Source of the DNA: Clostridia bacterium
GTDB taxonomy: Bacteria > Bacillota > Clostridia > Christensenellales > CAG-917
DNA: 6,891 nt
NCBI GenBank assembly: GCA_900754695.1
Contig: CAAEDU010000077.1
Coordinates: 1 to 6,891, forward strand
Reading direction: 5' to 3'
Position 1 is the first letter of the stretch; every line of letters begins with the position of its first letter. Made by a program: the position numbers and the translations under genes. Positions 5,878 through 6,891 of the stretch are shown here, in pieces. The notes beneath the pieces are model-generated. The model worked only from the letters and a program-made list of their open reading frames with translations, was not told where the DNA came from and searched no databases.

Positions 5878-6654
5878 CTAATTTCCGCGGTTGAGGTCGT
5901 AGATATACTTCAACCCTTTGAGCGCGAGCGCTCGGTCCGTGATGTCGATAAGCTCGGGCTCCACGCCCGCGATGAGCTCGCTGAGACCGCCCGTCGCCAC
6001 CACTTTCGCCCCCTTCATCTCAGGGAGCGCGCGGTATTTGCCCACCATATACTTGACAAGCCCCGCATAGCCGTAGATGATGCCCGCCTGCATACAGCTC
6101 CTTGTGGACGTCCCCACCACGCTCTCGGGGGTGGAAAGTTCCACACGCGGGAGCTTAGCCGCCGTATGCACCAGCGATTCCGTCGCCGTCTTGACGCCGG
6201 GCGCGATGGCTCCGCCGATGAATTTCCCGTCCGCCGTCACCAGATTGAAGGTGGTCGCCGAGCCGAAATCCACCTCGATGACGGGTCCGCCGTAAAAACG
6301 GTACGCCGCAGCCGCCCCCACCATCCTGTCCGCGCCGAGCTCGGACGGATTGTCATACACCAGCTCGATGCCCGTCCGCGTGCGATGATCCACCGTGAGA
6401 GGCTTCCTGCCCGTGTAATAGGAGCACATGTGCTCGATGGTGTAGTTGAGAGAGGGCGCGACGGAAGACATCACCGCCCCGTCCACATCGTCGAAGGTGT
6501 GCCCGCCCTGGCGCAGCAAGTCGTAGATGACCATGCCGTACTCGTCCGCGGTGTGGGACGCCACGGTGGACACTCTCCACGTATACGCGAGCTCGTCGCC
6601 TTTGAAGATGCCGATCTTGACATTGGTGTTGCCGATGTCCATCGCAAGCAGCAT
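5878..6654 (-). CDS. coaX: Type III pantothenate kinase
   Basis: CoaX phosphorylates pantothenate, the first step of coenzyme A synthesis, and unlike type I kinases is typically not inhibited by CoA. The 258-residue protein has the ASKHA-fold phosphate loop DIGNTNVK (6-13), GADR (107-110) with the likely catalytic base Asp109, VDFGSATTF (128-136; the usual GTATT reads GSATT), and GGAIAPG (147-153). Length fits the family. The frame could begin at a TTG at 6684, but that would encode the leader hairpin as protein. The ATG at 6654 has GGGAGGG just before it (3-base gap, rather tight) and begins with the family-typical MLLAMDIGNTN. It is the first gene after the promoter at 6703-6731. Its product CoA is the donor used by the phosphopantetheinyl transferase three genes on. 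Confidence 0.96.
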   Translation of the reverse strand: MLLAMDIGNTNVKIGIFKGDELAYTWRVSTVASHTADEYGMVIYDLLRQGGHTFDDVDGAVMSSVAPSLNYTIEHMCSYYTGRKPLTVDHRTRTGIELVYDNPSELGADRMVGAAAAYRFYGGPVIEVDFGSATTFNLVTADGKFIGGAIAPGVKTATESLVHTAAKLPRVELSTPESVVGTSTRSCMQAGIIYGYAGLVKYMVGKYRALPEMKGAKVVATGGLSELIAGVEPELIDITDRALALKGLKYIYDLNRGN

Positions 6655-6664
6655 GTTCCCTCCC

Positions 6665-6682
6665 GCGCCCGCTCGCGGGCGC
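6665..6682 (-). promoter_or_regulatory. Leader hairpin abutting the coaX ribosome binding site
   Basis: GCGCCCG and CGGGCGC (7-bp, all G-C arms) flank the 4-base loop CGAG, in the roughly 40-base leader between the predicted start of transcription and coaX. On the mRNA the stem ends exactly where the GGGAGGG ribosome binding site begins (6664). It could hinder or position the ribosome, or protect the 5' end. It is too short for a known riboswitch, and I see no aptamer-like conserved core. Confidence 0.5.
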
Positions 6683-6702
6683 AAACGTGTATAGATAAAA
6701 CG

Positions 6703-6731
6703 ATTATATCAAACAGTCTTATTTTTTTCAA
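6703..6731 (-). promoter_or_regulatory. Strong sigma-A promoter of the coaX-hom-malQ-transferase-acpP row
   Basis: On the minus strand TTGAAA (6731-6726) is followed after exactly 17 bases by a perfect TATAAT (6708-6703). A TGA just before the -10 gives an extended TGnTATAAT. The start of transcription would fall near 6696, about 42 bases before the coaX ATG. The stretch is AT-rich within GC-rich surroundings. It is the clearest promoter in the window. Confidence 0.85.
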
Positions 6732-6891
6732 GTGAAACGCCGAAATGTGCGCTTTTGCGGCGCGGGAGCGCTGCTCCGAAAGTGACGACATGCAGAGACG
6801 TCGTGCTCAAAAACACTCCATCAAGCTGTTCGTCGTATCCAAGCACGCTTCGAATAAACTGTTCGTCTCGCGGGTAAGTTAGAATTCCCCC
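6732..6891. other. Unassigned right-hand end, no recognisable gene
   Basis: I recognise no gene in this 160-base stretch. On the minus strand one frame is open from the window edge to a TGA at 6711-6709 (60 codons), which could be the end of a gene starting outside. Its codons (CTA, GGA, CGA, ATT) are unlike the C/G-ending codons of the genes here, and its stop would lie inside the coaX promoter. On the plus strand ATG at 6745 opens 45 codons to TAG at 6880-6882, with no ribosome binding site. Both readings contain an 11-residue imperfect repeat, caused by CTGTTCGTC at 6826-6834 and again at 6859-6867, 33 bases apart. A short inverted repeat GGAGC-GCT-GCTCC is also present near 6765-6777. Confidence 0.4.

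Noticed and set aside
6655..6684. TTG start giving coaX ten extra residues
   Set aside because: The extension MRPRAGAGGN would be encoded by the leader hairpin and ribosome binding site; the ATG at 6654 matches the family N-terminus.
6745..6882. Plus-strand 45-codon frame at the right end
   Set aside because: No ribosome binding site or promoter on that strand and no recognised motif; the competing minus-strand frame is equally open, so neither is called.
1..6891. CRISPR array, tRNA, rRNA, transposase or phage genes
   Set aside because: No regularly spaced repeats, cloverleaf, rRNA-like or transposase-like sequence was seen on either strand.

Overview
The window reads as an ordinary chromosomal housekeeping segment of a GC-rich (by eye high-50s to about 60% G+C) low-complexity-rich Firmicute, most likely a member of the Clostridia. 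The grounds are a stand-alone type III pantothenate kinase, the AcpP style, consensus sigma-A promoters, GGAGG-type ribosome binding sites and intergenic palindromic repeats. The exact lineage cannot be fixed from the sequence alone. Every gene I can support lies on the minus strand, so the window is read from right to left.

Right to left: positions 6732-6891 hold no gene I can identify. A near-consensus promoter (6703-6731) drives a short leader with a strong GC hairpin (6665-6682) and then a tightly packed gene row. The row is coaX (type III pantothenate kinase), hom (homoserine dehydrogenase with ACT domain), malQ (GH77 4-alpha-glucanotransferase), a small Sfp-type 4'-phosphopantetheinyl transferase, and acpP (acyl carrier protein). 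hom/malQ and malQ/transferase each share a 4-base ATGA stop-start overlap. The row ends two bases after acpP in a perfect 9-bp-arm hairpin (2190-2210). Three of the five genes form a chemical line: CoaX starts coenzyme A synthesis, the transferase takes the phosphopantetheine arm from CoA, and AcpP receives it on Ser38. hom and malQ (amino-acid and glucan metabolism) have no obvious link to that line.

Positions 1937-2211 are non-coding and rich in inverted repeats. Next comes a second transcription unit, an ABC exporter of the DrrA/DrrB (ABC-2) type. The ATPase gene (1007-1936) overlaps the six-helix permease gene (46-1014) by 8 bases. A related two-hairpin palindromic repeat sits just beyond the permease stop (1-44) and again upstream of the ATPase promoter (2044-2089).

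The most interesting signal is the ABC operon promoter. A TTGACT -35 and a GATAAT -10 are separated by an 18-base spacer that contains an uninterrupted run of ten G. This is the architecture of a phase-variable promoter, as known from meningococcal porA, and suggests that exporter expression may be switched by slippage. I see no CRISPR array, transposase, tRNA, rRNA or phage gene.
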